This document shows, piece after piece, positions 15,896 through 24,054 of a stretch of DNA of 64,000 nt. Each line of letters begins with the position of its first letter. The stretch's first letter is position 1. Origin of the DNA: an uncultured Eubacteriales bacterium (GTDB lineage Bacteria > Bacillota > Clostridia > Oscillospirales > Acutalibacteraceae); assembly GCA_910584745.1 (NCBI GenBank), contig CAJUDG010000011.1:62001-126000 (forward strand), written 5' to 3'. The position numbers were made by a program, and so were the translations under genes. The notes below the pieces were generated by a model. That model was given only the letters and a program-made list of their open reading frames with translations. It was not told the origin of the DNA and did no database searches.

Positions 15896-17368
15896 ATGAA
15901 CACCTATGATAACGATAACAAGAATATCCGGAACGAAAACGAAAGCACCTCACAGCAGAAGCCCGCGGCTCCCGGCAGCGCAGATCAGGCGAATACCGGC
16001 GCCTTCCCATACACCACCCAGACCGCCGCGCCCAGCTATCAGTACCCACAGTACCAGACCCCGCAGACCTATCAGGCTCCGGCACAGCCCCAGCAGGGCA
16101 GCTACAGCTGGGGGCCCGGCGCTCCCCAGGGCTACTACCAGCAGCCAAAGCCCGCCCCCAAAAAGAAGAAGGGCGGCAGGTTCCTTGTAAAGGCCCTGGC
16201 GGCGGTGCTGGCCTGCGCGGTGGTGTCCATGGGCTCGGTGGGAGTGTTCGCCGCCATGATACAAAACGGCGTTGTGAACATCCAGAGCCCGGAAAACGCC
16301 AAGGATACCGCCGCCTTCACCCTCTATAAGCGGGCGGACAGCGGCACGGACACCACCCCCACCGCCACCAAGTCCGAACTCACCACCCAGGGCGTGGCCC
16401 AGAAGGTGATACCCTCTGTGGTGTGCGTGCAGAACTACCAGATAGTTCAGCAGCAGAACGGCTTTTTCAGCTTCTTCTACGGCATGGACGATGAGCGGGA
16501 GGAGTCCGGCGAGCTGTCTCCGGCGGGCGAGGGCTCGGGCATAATAATCTCCGAGGACGGGTATATCGTCACGAACCAGCACGTCATAAGCGGGGCCGAC
16601 CGCCTGTCGGTGGTCACCTCCGACGGCACCAGCTATGAGGCCGAGCTTATCGGCGAGGACTCCCAGACGGACCTGGCGGTCATAAAGGTCAACACCAGCG
16701 ACAAGCTGACCCCCGCCGAGTTCGGCAGCTCCGACGACCTACAGGTTACTGATCAGGTGCTTGCCATCGGCAACCCCGGCGGCTTACAGTTCAACTCCAG
16801 CGTCACCATCGGCTACGTGTCGGCCCTCAACAGGCCCGTCACAAATACAGAGACCGGCTTTGTGGTGAACTGCATACAGACCGACGCGGCCATAAACCCC
16901 GGCAACTCCGGCGGCGCCTTAGTGAACCTGGACGGCCTGGTGGTGGGGATAAACTCCTCCAAGATAGCCGCAACGGAGTACGAGGGCATGGGCTTTGCGA
17001 TACCGTCAACGGTTGTACAGCCTATCGTAAGCGACCTGATAGACTACGGCTATGTCCGTGACCGGGCCATGCTTGGCATCACCGGGGCCTTTGTGAACCG
17101 GGCCATGTCCAGCTTCTACGGCCTGCCCCAGGGCTACTGCGTAGGCGAGACCGTCACGGAGAGCGCCAAGGCCTCGGGCCTTCAGACCAACGACATCATA
17201 ACCGCTATCGACGACACGCAGATAGTGGCCGAGAATACAGTCTCCTCCTATCTTGCCACAAAGAAGCCCGGCGACAAGGTGACCCTCACCGTTGACCGGC
17301 CCCTCAGCGGCGAGAGCGGATTGAAAATAGAGCTGACCCTGTCGGCGAATACGGGTTCCAATAACTAA
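15896..17368 (+). CDS. Membrane-anchored HtrA/DegP-type serine protease
   Basis: 490 residues. A long cytosolic N-terminus rich in Pro, Gln, Tyr and Ala (residues 20-85) leads to a Lys-rich stop and one membrane segment (about 96-122). The trypsin-like domain follows, with His229 (TNQHV), Asp259 (TDLAVI) and Ser338 (NPGNSGGA), and then one PDZ domain (about 385-480). It belongs with the HtrA proteases of the Gram-positive surface, which degrade or refold misfolded exported proteins. RBS AAAGGAG; single gene; terminator at 17409-17440. Confidence 0.94.
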   Translation: MNTYDNDNKNIRNENESTSQQKPAAPGSADQANTGAFPYTTQTAAPSYQYPQYQTPQTYQAPAQPQQGSYSWGPGAPQGYYQQPKPAPKKKKGGRFLVKALAAVLACAVVSMGSVGVFAAMIQNGVVNIQSPENAKDTAAFTLYKRADSGTDTTPTATKSELTTQGVAQKVIPSVVCVQNYQIVQQQNGFFSFFYGMDDEREESGELSPAGEGSGIIISEDGYIVTNQHVISGADRLSVVTSDGTSYEAELIGEDSQTDLAVIKVNTSDKLTPAEFGSSDDLQVTDQVLAIGNPGGLQFNSSVTIGYVSALNRPVTNTETGFVVNCIQTDAAINPGNSGGALVNLDGLVVGINSSKIAATEYEGMGFAIPSTVVQPIVSDLIDYGYVRDRAMLGITGAFVNRAMSSFYGLPQGYCVGETVTESAKASGLQTNDIITAIDDTQIVAENTVSSYLATKKPGDKVTLTVDRPLSGESGLKIELTLSANTGSNN

Positions 17369-17408
17369 GCGTACAAGTTTTCTTTTTCATAATCTCCTTT
17401 TTCAATGG

Positions 17409-17440
17409 GAAGGCCCGAGGCATTTGCCCCGGGCTTTCTC
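17409..17440. terminator. Bidirectional terminator between htrA and ybaK
   Basis: AAGGCCCGAGGCA and TGCCCCGGGCTTT form an imperfect stem with G-U pairs and a very short loop. A T-rich run follows on the plus strand. The two genes converge here. Confidence 0.7.
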
Positions 17441-17450
17441 ATTTCTTTTT

Positions 17451-17933
17451 TTATTCGTTATCTTCCCGCCAGCCCTTGCAGACGTCCACCCACGAGACCG
17501 ACTGTGAATAGCGCTCCAACTCCTCTATGGTAAGCTCTATGGCGCTGTTTCCGCTGCCGCAGGCGGGGAACACCGTCTGAAACCTTTTAAGGGACTCGTC
17601 AAGATAGACCGCAACGCCCTCGTTGACGGCGAAGGGGCATACCCCGCCCACCGCGTGGCCTATGAGCTTTTCGGCCTCCTCCGGGGACAGCATCCTCGCC
17701 TTTGTGCCAAACCGGGCCTTATACCTTTGGTTATCTATCCTCGCGTCCCCGGCGGCGACGATGAGTACCGCCTGCCCGTCCGCCATAAACGACAGGGTCT
17801 TCGCTATCCGGCAGGGCTCGCAGCCCAGCGCCCGGGCGGCAAGCTCCACTGTGGCGCTGGACACCTCGAACTCCCGCACCCGGTCCTCTATGCCGTATCG
17901 TTTGAAATAAGCCTTCACCTTTTCTATTGCCAT
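17451..17933 (-). CDS. YbaK/EbsC-type aminoacyl-tRNA deacylase
   Basis: 160 residues of the YbaK/ProX editing fold. Recognised segments are VELAARALGCEPCRIAKTL, a DARIDNQRYKARFG loop and IGHAVGGVCPFAV, which carries the conserved GGVxPF motif. These proteins remove mischarged amino acids from tRNA-Pro or related tRNAs. It shares the minus strand with an MFS gene ending 15 nt upstream. Confidence 0.9.
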   Translation of the reverse strand: MAIEKVKAYFKRYGIEDRVREFEVSSATVELAARALGCEPCRIAKTLSFMADGQAVLIVAAGDARIDNQRYKARFGTKARMLSPEEAEKLIGHAVGGVCPFAVNEGVAVYLDESLKRFQTVFPACGSGNSAIELTIEELERYSQSVSWVDVCKGWREDNE

Positions 17934-17948
17934 ATTTGCTCCTCCCGT

Positions 17949-19109
17949 CTAACTGAATACCGTCTCGGTGTTCTTCACCCGCAGGAACATGGTTATCACC
18001 AGCCCCACAACGCAGCACACGGCCATGAACAGGTACATGGTGCCTATGCTCCACTCCCCCGCAAGCCAGCCGCATACGTTCTGCATGACTATGCCCGCAA
18101 GGCTGTTCACGGCCCCCACCACCGCCAGCCCCGTGGTGGTAAGGCCCGCCGGCACAAGGCAGCGCACCATCTTCAGGGTCAGCATCATGTAGAGGGTGGA
18201 GGTCACCGCCTTTAAGAGCACCACCACCGCCATCACGAACCATGCCGACTTCGACAGGCCGTAAACCGAAAACTGGACTATGGCCAGCACAAATACCAGC
18301 GCCGTCAGCACCTTTCCGGAGAGCTTATCCATGAATTTGTTGGAGAACAGGAACAGGGGTATCTCCACCACGGTGCTTATGGACAGCACAGTGCCCACTA
18401 TGCCGGTGGGCAGCCCCAGGCCGGAGAGCAGCACCGGCGAGTAGTTCATGTTCACCCCGGAGCAGCCCGAGAATATGAACGCCGCCAGAAGGAACAGGAA
18501 GAACTGGGGGCTCTCCAGAAGCGCCGAGAGCTTCGGCCTCTCCGCCCGGTCCTCAGGGCCCTTTACACCGGGCCGCAGCTCCACCCCCAGCAGCCCCAGA
18601 AGGCTGAGCCCGCAGGCCGCCGCCACCAACAGGAACAGGGCGTACCCCGGCAGCAGCTCTATGGCCAGCCCCGCCCCCTGGACCCCCGCGGCAAAGCCGA
18701 TGGTGCCCCATACCCGCAGCACACCGTACCGAAACCGGCTGTCCCCGGCAAGGCGCTCGCATATGGACGAGAGGCCGTTCATCGCCGCCATTATAAAGCC
18801 GTTGAGGACGAACAAAATGCCCAGGCCGTTCACCGCCGAGAACACCATCCCCAGGGCCGCCGCGGATACCAGCAGGGCCGCCGCCACCAGCTTCTGGTTT
18901 TTGGCCCGGTCGGTCACATAGCCCAGCACCGGGACCAGCCCCAGGGAAAAAAGCCCCGCCGAGGAGAGTATCAGGGACATCTCCTGGTCGTTCTTGCCGA
19001 TGCCGGTCAAATATACCGACAGCACCGCGCTGTACGCGGCGAAGGCAAGGTAAAAGCCCGCGTACAGGAATATGTAGCTGAGATAGCTGTTTTTGTATTT
19101 TTTAAGCAT
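17949..19109 (-). CDS. MFS transporter
   Basis: 386 residues with about 12 membrane segments. It begins KYKNSYLSYIFLYAGFYLAFAAYS and has a GYVTDRAKNQK loop 2-3 motif. This layout fits the MFS_1-like/nucleoside-symporter-like subgroup; the substrate cannot be told. The gene starts 3 nt after the end of the small membrane protein gene upstream, so it is the third member of a P-type ATPase/small membrane protein/MFS operon. Confidence 0.85.
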   Translation of the reverse strand: MLKKYKNSYLSYIFLYAGFYLAFAAYSAVLSVYLTGIGKNDQEMSLILSSAGLFSLGLVPVLGYVTDRAKNQKLVAAALLVSAAALGMVFSAVNGLGILFVLNGFIMAAMNGLSSICERLAGDSRFRYGVLRVWGTIGFAAGVQGAGLAIELLPGYALFLLVAAACGLSLLGLLGVELRPGVKGPEDRAERPKLSALLESPQFFLFLLAAFIFSGCSGVNMNYSPVLLSGLGLPTGIVGTVLSISTVVEIPLFLFSNKFMDKLSGKVLTALVFVLAIVQFSVYGLSKSAWFVMAVVVLLKAVTSTLYMMLTLKMVRCLVPAGLTTTGLAVVGAVNSLAGIVMQNVCGWLAGEWSIGTMYLFMAVCCVVGLVITMFLRVKNTETVFS

Positions 19110-19112
19110 AGT

Positions 19113-19490
19113 TTATACCCGGATAAAATTAAACACTAGGATCAGCACGAACACGAACCTTATAATATGGTGGGACAGGTGAAAGAGGCTCTTATCCCCC
19201 GCCTTCTCCGCCGCCGAGCGGCCGTTATAGAAGGCCGCCCCGCAGACTCCCCCGCCGCCCACTGCCATCAGCAGCGAATCAAGGTTCCAGGGCCAGCCGA
19301 AGAGACAAGCGGGCACTGACAGCAGGGAGATAATACTGCAAACCAGCATGACTATCTGCGAGGGCCTATACTCCTTTCGCATGGCGCTTATCACCGCGAT
19401 AAGGTGCAGGACGCCGAATATCAGCGCCAGAACGCATACGGTTATGGCCCAGACTACATAAAATGTGTGGTCTACTAAATTCGGATTCAT
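19113..19490 (-). CDS. Small membrane protein of unknown function
   Basis: 125 residues with three or four hydrophobic segments (about 10-36, 44-66, 72-88 and 105-125). I do not recognise a family. Its ATG overlaps the P-type ATPase stop by 4 nt (ATGA) and its own stop is 3 nt before the MFS start. This tight packing suggests it is made with these two transporters and might be an accessory subunit. Confidence 0.7.
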   Translation of the reverse strand: MNPNLVDHTFYVVWAITVCVLALIFGVLHLIAVISAMRKEYRPSQIVMLVCSIISLLSVPACLFGWPWNLDSLLMAVGGGGVCGAAFYNGRSAAEKAGDKSLFHLSHHIIRFVFVLILVFNFIRV

Positions 19491-21943
19491 TGTCTTTTCC
19501 TCCTTTTCATCCTGGCCCGGACCTTATAGGGGTACACCGGGCTCTGTGAGTTTGCTATCACGTGGTCCACAAGATGCAGCATTGCAAGCATGAACACTAT
19601 GGCGAATATCAGAAGCGGCATAAGGGCGATGAGCATGGGCAGCGTCAGGTGCGACAGCTGGAACAAGCCCCCAAGGAAGCTGTACGCCAGGATGAACACC
19701 GTCAGAAGCCCGAAGAACAGGGTGCCGCGAAGGGCGTTGAAGGGGGCGCTGACCTTAAAGAGCATGATAAAGCCGGTCATGGCCGTGACTATCACCGCCA
19801 TGGTGGAGGTCTCCTCGGGGGTCAGCCCCAGGGGCGCCGCCAGGGCGCAGAGGGCCACGATGTTGGCGGTCATGGTAAGTGCCGCGGGGATGCACATTCG
19901 TATCACGTTATTGATGAACTTCCCCCGCAGCCTGTCGTTATTGGGCTCAAGGGCCAGTATGAAGGAGGGAACGCCGATAGTCAGGGAGCTTATCAGGGTC
20001 TGCTGTATGGGCTGGAAGGGGTAGGAGTAGTTGATGAAGATAAAGAGCACCCCGATAAGGGCCGAGAAGATGGTCTTCACCAGGAACAGGGAGCTTGAGC
20101 GCTGCAGGTTGTTTATGGACCTGCGCCCCTCCTGGACCACCACGGGCATGGAGGCGAAGTTGCTGTCCAGCAGCACCAGGTTCGAGACGGTGCGGGCCGC
20201 GTCGCTGCCCGAGGCCATGGCTATGGAGCAGTCGGCCTCTTTAAGGGCCAGCACGTCGTTTACGCCGTCGCCGGTCATTGCCACGGTGTGGCCGTCCTCC
20301 TTAAGGGCCTTTACAAAGCTCAGCTTCTGCTGGGGGGTCACCCGGCCGAACACCGCGTACTCCTTCACCGCCCGCTTTACGTCCTCCTCGGTGCGAAGGG
20401 TGGTGGCGTCCACGTATTTGTCCGCGTTGGAGAGCCCCGCTTTGCGGGCGATATTCGCCACGGTCACGGCGTTGTCGCCGGATATGACCTTCAGGTCCAC
20501 CCCCTGGTCCGCGAAGAACCTGAGGGTCCGGGGGGCCTCCTTTCGTATCTTGTCGCTTATGAGCACAAGCCCCATGGGCTTCATGCCCTCTGGCAGGGCC
20601 TTATTGTCAAAGCTTCTATCAGCCCTTGCCAGCAGCAGCACCCGCTGGCCGTTCTTTGAATAGCCCTCGGCCCGGGCCTTATAGGGCCCGAAGGCCCCGC
20701 CCAGCACGAACTCCCCCGCGCCCATGACATAGCAGCCCCGGCCGGAGAAATAAGCCCCGCTCCACTTGCGCGCCGAGGAGAATGGCACGGTCTCGGCGGC
20801 CTTCCAGGGGGGCGCCGGGCTGTCCGCCAACCACTCCTTTATGGCCATAAACGTGGGGTTGCTGTCCTCAAGGGTGTTCACAAGGGCCTTGAGCGTCTCC
20901 TTCATCTGGTCCCCGGTAAAGCCCTCCAATGGCACGATATCGTCCACCTGCATGGAGCCCTCGGTGATGGTGCCGGTCTTGTCAAGGCAGAGGGTGTCCA
21001 CCCGGGCTAAGGTCTCCACGCAGTACATATCCTGCACCAGGGTCTTTCGGGCCGAGAGCTTAATTACGCTGACCGCAAACGCCAGGCTTATCAGCAGCAC
21101 AAGGCCCTCGGGTATCATACCCACCATGGCCGCCACGGTGCTGACAACGGAGTTCTGCAGGGTGTCGCCCAGTACAAAAAACTGCTTCCAGAACAGCACC
21201 CCGCCGATGGGCAGTATGGCGAAGCCGATTATCTTCACGATGAAGTCGATGGAGTTCATTATCTCGGAGTTGCGCTTTTTCATATAGCTTGCGTCCCCGG
21301 CTATCTTATTGGCATAGCTCTCGGCCCCCACATGCTCCACCTGGGCCGAGCACGTGCCGCTTACCACAAAGCTGCCCGAGAGCAGCGGGTCCCCGGGCCG
21401 CTTTACGATGGGGTCCGATTCGCCGGTCAGAAGTGACTCGTTGACCTCGCACTCGCCGCCCACCACCGTGGCGTCCGCGCAGATCTGGTTGCCCGCGCCG
21501 AAGATAAGTATGTCGTCCAGCACCACGTCCTCCACCTTCACGGTGTACCTCTGCCCGCCTCTCAGGGCCACGGCCTTGGGGGCCGATATCAGCGAGAGCT
21601 TGTCGATGGTGTGCTTGGCCCTTATCCCCTGGAAGGAGCCTATCACTATGTTGGACAGGATGACCCCCATGAACAGGGCGTTCCTTGGCGAGCCCACCAA
21701 TATTACCGCCAGGGCCAGGGCGAAGTTCAGAAGGTTGAAAAATGTAAATACGTTCTCCCGGATTATCTGCCCCTCGGTCTTTGTGTGCACCCCGGAGTCG
21801 CCGTTATGCAGGCCCTCCTTTACGCGCTGTTCCACCTGGCTTGACGTAAGGCCCTCGCCGGGGTCCGGGTAAAAGCGCTGTACCTTCAAAGAGCTGTTCG
21901 TGCTCTGCTGCGCCGGGGCTGGCGGCGTTTTCACGTGCTTCAT
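19487..21943 (-). CDS. P-type cation ATPase, CtpE-like
   Basis: 818 residues from the ATG at 21943, chosen because the promoter at 21994-22022 leaves no room for the upstream in-frame codons and GCGAGG precedes it. Motifs are the actuator LTGES (residues 172-176), TM4 IPEGLVLL (277-284), phosphorylation site DKTGT (Asp321) and a TGDGVND hinge. PEGL in TM4 and the IPEGLVLLISLAFA context resemble CtpE and pneumococcal Exp7, for which calcium transport has been proposed. There is no N-terminal metal-binding domain. It heads an operon with a small membrane protein and an MFS transporter. Confidence 0.9.
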   Translation of the reverse strand: MKHVKTPPAPAQQSTNSSLKVQRFYPDPGEGLTSSQVEQRVKEGLHNGDSGVHTKTEGQIIRENVFTFFNLLNFALALAVILVGSPRNALFMGVILSNIVIGSFQGIRAKHTIDKLSLISAPKAVALRGGQRYTVKVEDVVLDDILIFGAGNQICADATVVGGECEVNESLLTGESDPIVKRPGDPLLSGSFVVSGTCSAQVEHVGAESYANKIAGDASYMKKRNSEIMNSIDFIVKIIGFAILPIGGVLFWKQFFVLGDTLQNSVVSTVAAMVGMIPEGLVLLISLAFAVSVIKLSARKTLVQDMYCVETLARVDTLCLDKTGTITEGSMQVDDIVPLEGFTGDQMKETLKALVNTLEDSNPTFMAIKEWLADSPAPPWKAAETVPFSSARKWSGAYFSGRGCYVMGAGEFVLGGAFGPYKARAEGYSKNGQRVLLLARADRSFDNKALPEGMKPMGLVLISDKIRKEAPRTLRFFADQGVDLKVISGDNAVTVANIARKAGLSNADKYVDATTLRTEEDVKRAVKEYAVFGRVTPQQKLSFVKALKEDGHTVAMTGDGVNDVLALKEADCSIAMASGSDAARTVSNLVLLDSNFASMPVVVQEGRRSINNLQRSSSLFLVKTIFSALIGVLFIFINYSYPFQPIQQTLISSLTIGVPSFILALEPNNDRLRGKFINNVIRMCIPAALTMTANIVALCALAAPLGLTPEETSTMAVIVTAMTGFIMLFKVSAPFNALRGTLFFGLLTVFILAYSFLGGLFQLSHLTLPMLIALMPLLIFAIVFMLAMLHLVDHVIANSQSPVYPYKVRARMKRRKRQ

Positions 21944-21993
21944 ATCTGTAATACCTCGCTGATTTGATTGGTATGCCATAGACTTCCATATTA

Positions 21994-22022
21994 AGTATAC
22001 ACCTAATTCTTCCGGTTTCCAA
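21994..22022 (-). promoter_or_regulatory. Promoter of the P-type ATPase operon
   Basis: Minus-strand TTGGAA (22022-22017), a 17-nt spacer and TATACT (21999-21994). The expected start point near 21987 lies downstream of the longer in-frame start at 22036 and so supports the start at 21943. Confidence 0.6.
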
Positions 22023-22092
22023 GAATAATCCGGCAAAAAAATCCAAAAAATTTCTTACAGGTCTCTTAATTCATAAATTTGTAAGGAAAAGA

Positions 22093-22121
22093 TTGACATT
22101 AGCGAAAGGAACGGCTATAAT
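22093..22121 (+). promoter_or_regulatory. Consensus promoter of the ricin-fold gene
   Basis: TTGACA (22093-22098), a 17-nt spacer and TATAAT (22116-22121): an exact sigma-A consensus, the best in the window. An inverted repeat CTTACA (22054-22059)/TGTAAG (22080-22085) lies just upstream. High expression is expected. Confidence 0.85.
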
Positions 22122-22199
22122 ATATAGTATCACAGCAAACACCGATACTAATGAACCCGCATATATTGTATACAGTGCGGAGGAAAGGAAGATTTGAGT

Positions 22200-22925
22200 A
22201 TGGCTGCTAGGGAAAAGCGCGAGGAGATCGTTATAGTGAACCGCAGGACGGGAAAGGCGCTGCAGATAACCGGTCCTGACAACGGCCAGATAGTGGAGCA
22301 GGCAGAGCCCAACGGCAGCGACGCTCAGGTATGGATACAGGTGAAGGCGCCGGGCCGCGCGGTAAAGCTTGTGAACAAGCAGAACGGCAAGGTGCTGGAC
22401 GTCACCCACGGCAGCACGGAGGCCGGCTCCTGGGCCCAGACCTGGGACGATGTGGACGGCGGCAGCCAGGTATGGAAGTGGGTAAAGGTCACCGCCACCT
22501 ATAAGAAGCTTTTGAACGTCCAGTCCGGCAAGGTGCTGGATATCGTTGAGATGCGCGAGGACGACGGCGCCCCCGCCCAGATATGGGACGACGTTGGAGA
22601 CGAGGGCGTCGGCCAGCAGTGGAAGGCTGTCCCCGCGGTCGAAAAGCCCGAGCCCGCCCCGGTCAAGGAGGAGAAGCCCGCCCCCAAGAAGCGCGCCCCC
22701 CGCAAGCCCAGGGCCGTGAAGGAAGCCGCCCCCGCCAAGGAGGAGGCCCCCAAGGCCGAGCCGAAGACGGAGCCCGTTGCAAAAGCGGAGCCAGAGGTCA
22801 AGACCGAGCCCAAGGCGGAGCCTGTTAAGGAAGCCGCCCCGGCCCCCGCAAAGAGCGAAGCTCCCAAGACGGAGCCCAAGCCCGCCCGCAGAAAGCCCGG
22901 ACGCAAGCCCAAGGCGGCTAAATGA
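22200..22925 (+). CDS. Ricin-type beta-trefoil protein with basic Pro/Lys/Ala tail
   Basis: 241 residues from ATG 22200; a TTG at 22194 is an alternative, also fitting GGAGGAAAGG. Residues 8-140 form a RICIN-like trefoil of three repeats, each with a KxL segment and a Q-x-W (QVWIQV, QVWKWV, QQWKAV). The remaining 100 residues are low-complexity Lys/Pro/Ala/Glu and end with the AT-hook-like RRKPGRKPKAAK. There is no signal peptide or membrane segment, so a cytosolic place is expected. A carbohydrate- or ligand-binding module joined to a DNA-binding-like tail is unusual. The gene stands alone with a perfect promoter and a strong terminator. Function unknown. Confidence 0.8.
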   Translation: MAAREKREEIVIVNRRTGKALQITGPDNGQIVEQAEPNGSDAQVWIQVKAPGRAVKLVNKQNGKVLDVTHGSTEAGSWAQTWDDVDGGSQVWKWVKVTATYKKLLNVQSGKVLDIVEMREDDGAPAQIWDDVGDEGVGQQWKAVPAVEKPEPAPVKEEKPAPKKRAPRKPRAVKEAAPAKEEAPKAEPKTEPVAKAEPEVKTEPKAEPVKEAAPAPAKSEAPKTEPKPARRKPGRKPKAAK

Positions 22926-22937
22926 TCGGAATTTTTT

Positions 22938-22967
22938 AAGGCAGGACCCGAAAGGGTCCTGCCTTTT
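22938..22967 (+). terminator. Terminator of the ricin-fold gene
   Basis: AAGGCAGGACCC (22938-22949), GAAA tetraloop, GGGTCCTGCCTT and then TT: a textbook intrinsic terminator 13 nt after the stop. Confidence 0.9.
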
Positions 22968-22982
22968 GATTTGGCGGCCGTC

Positions 22983-23016
22983 AAAAAACGGCCCGCGCAA
23001 AACCCGCGCGGGCCGT
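22983..23016 (-). terminator. Terminator of the rubrerythrin/rubredoxin operon
   Basis: ACGGCCCGCGC (22988-22998) pairs with GCGCGGGCCGT (23006-23016). On the minus strand the stem is followed by TTTTTT (22988-22983). Confidence 0.85.
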
Positions 23017-23030
23017 TCCTCTTTATTCAA

Positions 23031-23186
23031 TTACTCCTTCTCAAAGGCGTCCTTGCCCAGCCCGCAGGTGGGGCAGGTCCAGTCCTCGGGCACCTGATCC
23101 CAGGGAGTGCCGGGGGCCACGCCGTTGTCCGGGTCGCCCACCTCGGGGTCGTACACATAGCCGCAGGGGCATACATACTTGTCCAT
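23031..23186 (-). CDS. Rubredoxin with a CPC first knuckle
   Basis: 51 residues. The body is a normal rubredoxin ([19 protein letters not shown], then [17 protein letters not shown]), but the first iron knuckle reads YVCPCGY, Cys-x-Cys, where the family normally has Cys-x-x-Cys-Gly. The second knuckle is intact (CPTCG). The protein probably still binds iron and passes electrons to the rubrerythrin encoded two genes upstream, but the geometry of the site must differ. RBS AGGAGG; last gene of a three-gene minus-strand operon. Confidence 0.9.
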   Translation of the reverse strand: MDKYVCPCGYVYDPEVGDPDNGVAPGTPWDQVPEDWTCPTCGLGKDAFEKE

Positions 23187-23216
23187 AGTCTTTACCTCCT
23201 GTTTGATTTTACGGTC

Positions 23217-23435
23217 TCATTTCTTCCCGAACAGGCCGCCGATAAGGTCGCCGGCCTTGTCCAGGTTTATCTTGGCCTTCACGCCCTCGGCCAGCTGCTT
23301 GAGCTGCTCCTCGGGCAGGTCCACGCCCAAAAGCTTCTCCAGTGTGGGGATGGGCTCCTTCAGGAAATTTTCCCGCAGGGCGCTGTCGTTTTTCAGCTTC
23401 TCGGCCAGTTCCTCTATCTTCTTTTTGACGTCCAT
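23217..23435 (-). CDS. Small conserved helical protein in the rubrerythrin operon
   Basis: 72 residues, strongly charged and helical (KKKIEELAEKLKNDSALREN), with a middle PTLEKLLGVDLPEEQLKQLAEGVKAKI segment and a GGLFGKK end. The shape recalls Nif11-like leader domains and small Clostridia proteins of unknown function, but there is no cleavage motif or modification enzyme nearby. Its ATG overlaps the rubrerythrin stop by 1 nt (TAATG). It is made together with rubrerythrin and rubredoxin; a role in the same peroxide defence is an inference. Confidence 0.75.
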   Translation of the reverse strand: MDVKKKIEELAEKLKNDSALRENFLKEPIPTLEKLLGVDLPEEQLKQLAEGVKAKINLDKAGDLIGGLFGKK

Positions 23436-23974
23436 TATTTGAAGTACCTCTCCAGAAGACCCTTGAAGGCCTTGCCGTGGCGGGCCTCGTCCCGGGCCAT
23501 CTCATGGACGGTGTCGTGGATGGCGTCAAGGCCCTGCTCCTTGGCGAGCTTTGCCAGCTGGGTCTTGCCGTCGGTGGCGCCGTTCTCGGCGTCTACGCGC
23601 ATCTGCAGGTTCTTCTTGGTGCTGTCGGTGACCACCTCGCCCAGGAGCTCGGCGAACTTGGCGGCGTGCTCGGCCTCCTCGAAGGCTGCCTTCTCCCAGT
23701 ACAGGCCTATCTCGGGATAGCCCTCGCGATGGGCAACCCGGGCCATGGCCAGGTACATGCCGACCTCTGTGCACTCGCCCTGGAAGTTGGCGCGCAGACC
23801 CTCCAGGATCTCCTCGCTGACGCCCTTGGCAACGCCCACCACGTGCTCGGCGGCCCAGGCCATATCACCGGACTGGGCGTTGAACTTCTCGGCGGGGGCC
23901 CCGCAGACAGGGCACTTCTCGGGGGCGCTGTCGCCCTCATGGACATAACCGCATACGCTGCAAACATACTTCAT
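23435..23974 (-). CDS. Reverse rubrerythrin (rubredoxin-like domain first)
   Basis: 179 residues. The N-terminal rubredoxin-like domain (KYVCSVCGY and EKCPVCGAP, residues 1-37) is followed by a ferritin-like four-helix domain with the di-iron ligands in [27 protein letters not shown] and [11 protein letters not shown]. This domain order defines reverse rubrerythrin, an NADH-linked peroxidase system of Clostridia that removes H2O2 and O2. First gene of the operon with a small protein and a rubredoxin; a PerR-type regulator gene lies 0.5 kb upstream. Confidence 0.95.
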   Translation of the reverse strand: MKYVCSVCGYVHEGDSAPEKCPVCGAPAEKFNAQSGDMAWAAEHVVGVAKGVSEEILEGLRANFQGECTEVGMYLAMARVAHREGYPEIGLYWEKAAFEEAEHAAKFAELLGEVVTDSTKKNLQMRVDAENGATDGKTQLAKLAKEQGLDAIHDTVHEMARDEARHGKAFKGLLERYFK

Positions 23975-24016
23975 TGTAAATTTCCTCCTGATTTTTAATA
24001 TATTATGTGATATTTC

Positions 24017-24053
24017 AAAGCGCCTATGCGTTAACTATAGCACCGTGCGCTTT
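24017..24053. terminator. Hairpin between the GNAT gene and rubrerythrin
   Basis: AAAGCGC (24017-24023) pairs with GCGCTTT (24047-24053). The loop holds GCGTTAACTATAGCA, a 15-mer that recurs exactly in the ispDF leader at 56733-56747. It may end the perR/GNAT transcript, but the T-run on that strand is short. Confidence 0.4.
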
Positions 24054-24054
24054 T

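Noticed and set aside
21944..22036. Longer N-terminus of the P-type ATPase
   Set aside because: The region includes the likely promoter, and an RBS precedes the ATG at 21943.
22690..22920. Short direct repeats in the ricin-fold gene as a CRISPR-like array
   Set aside because: The repeats are irregular Lys/Pro/Glu/Ala codons in frame with the gene, without constant spacers.
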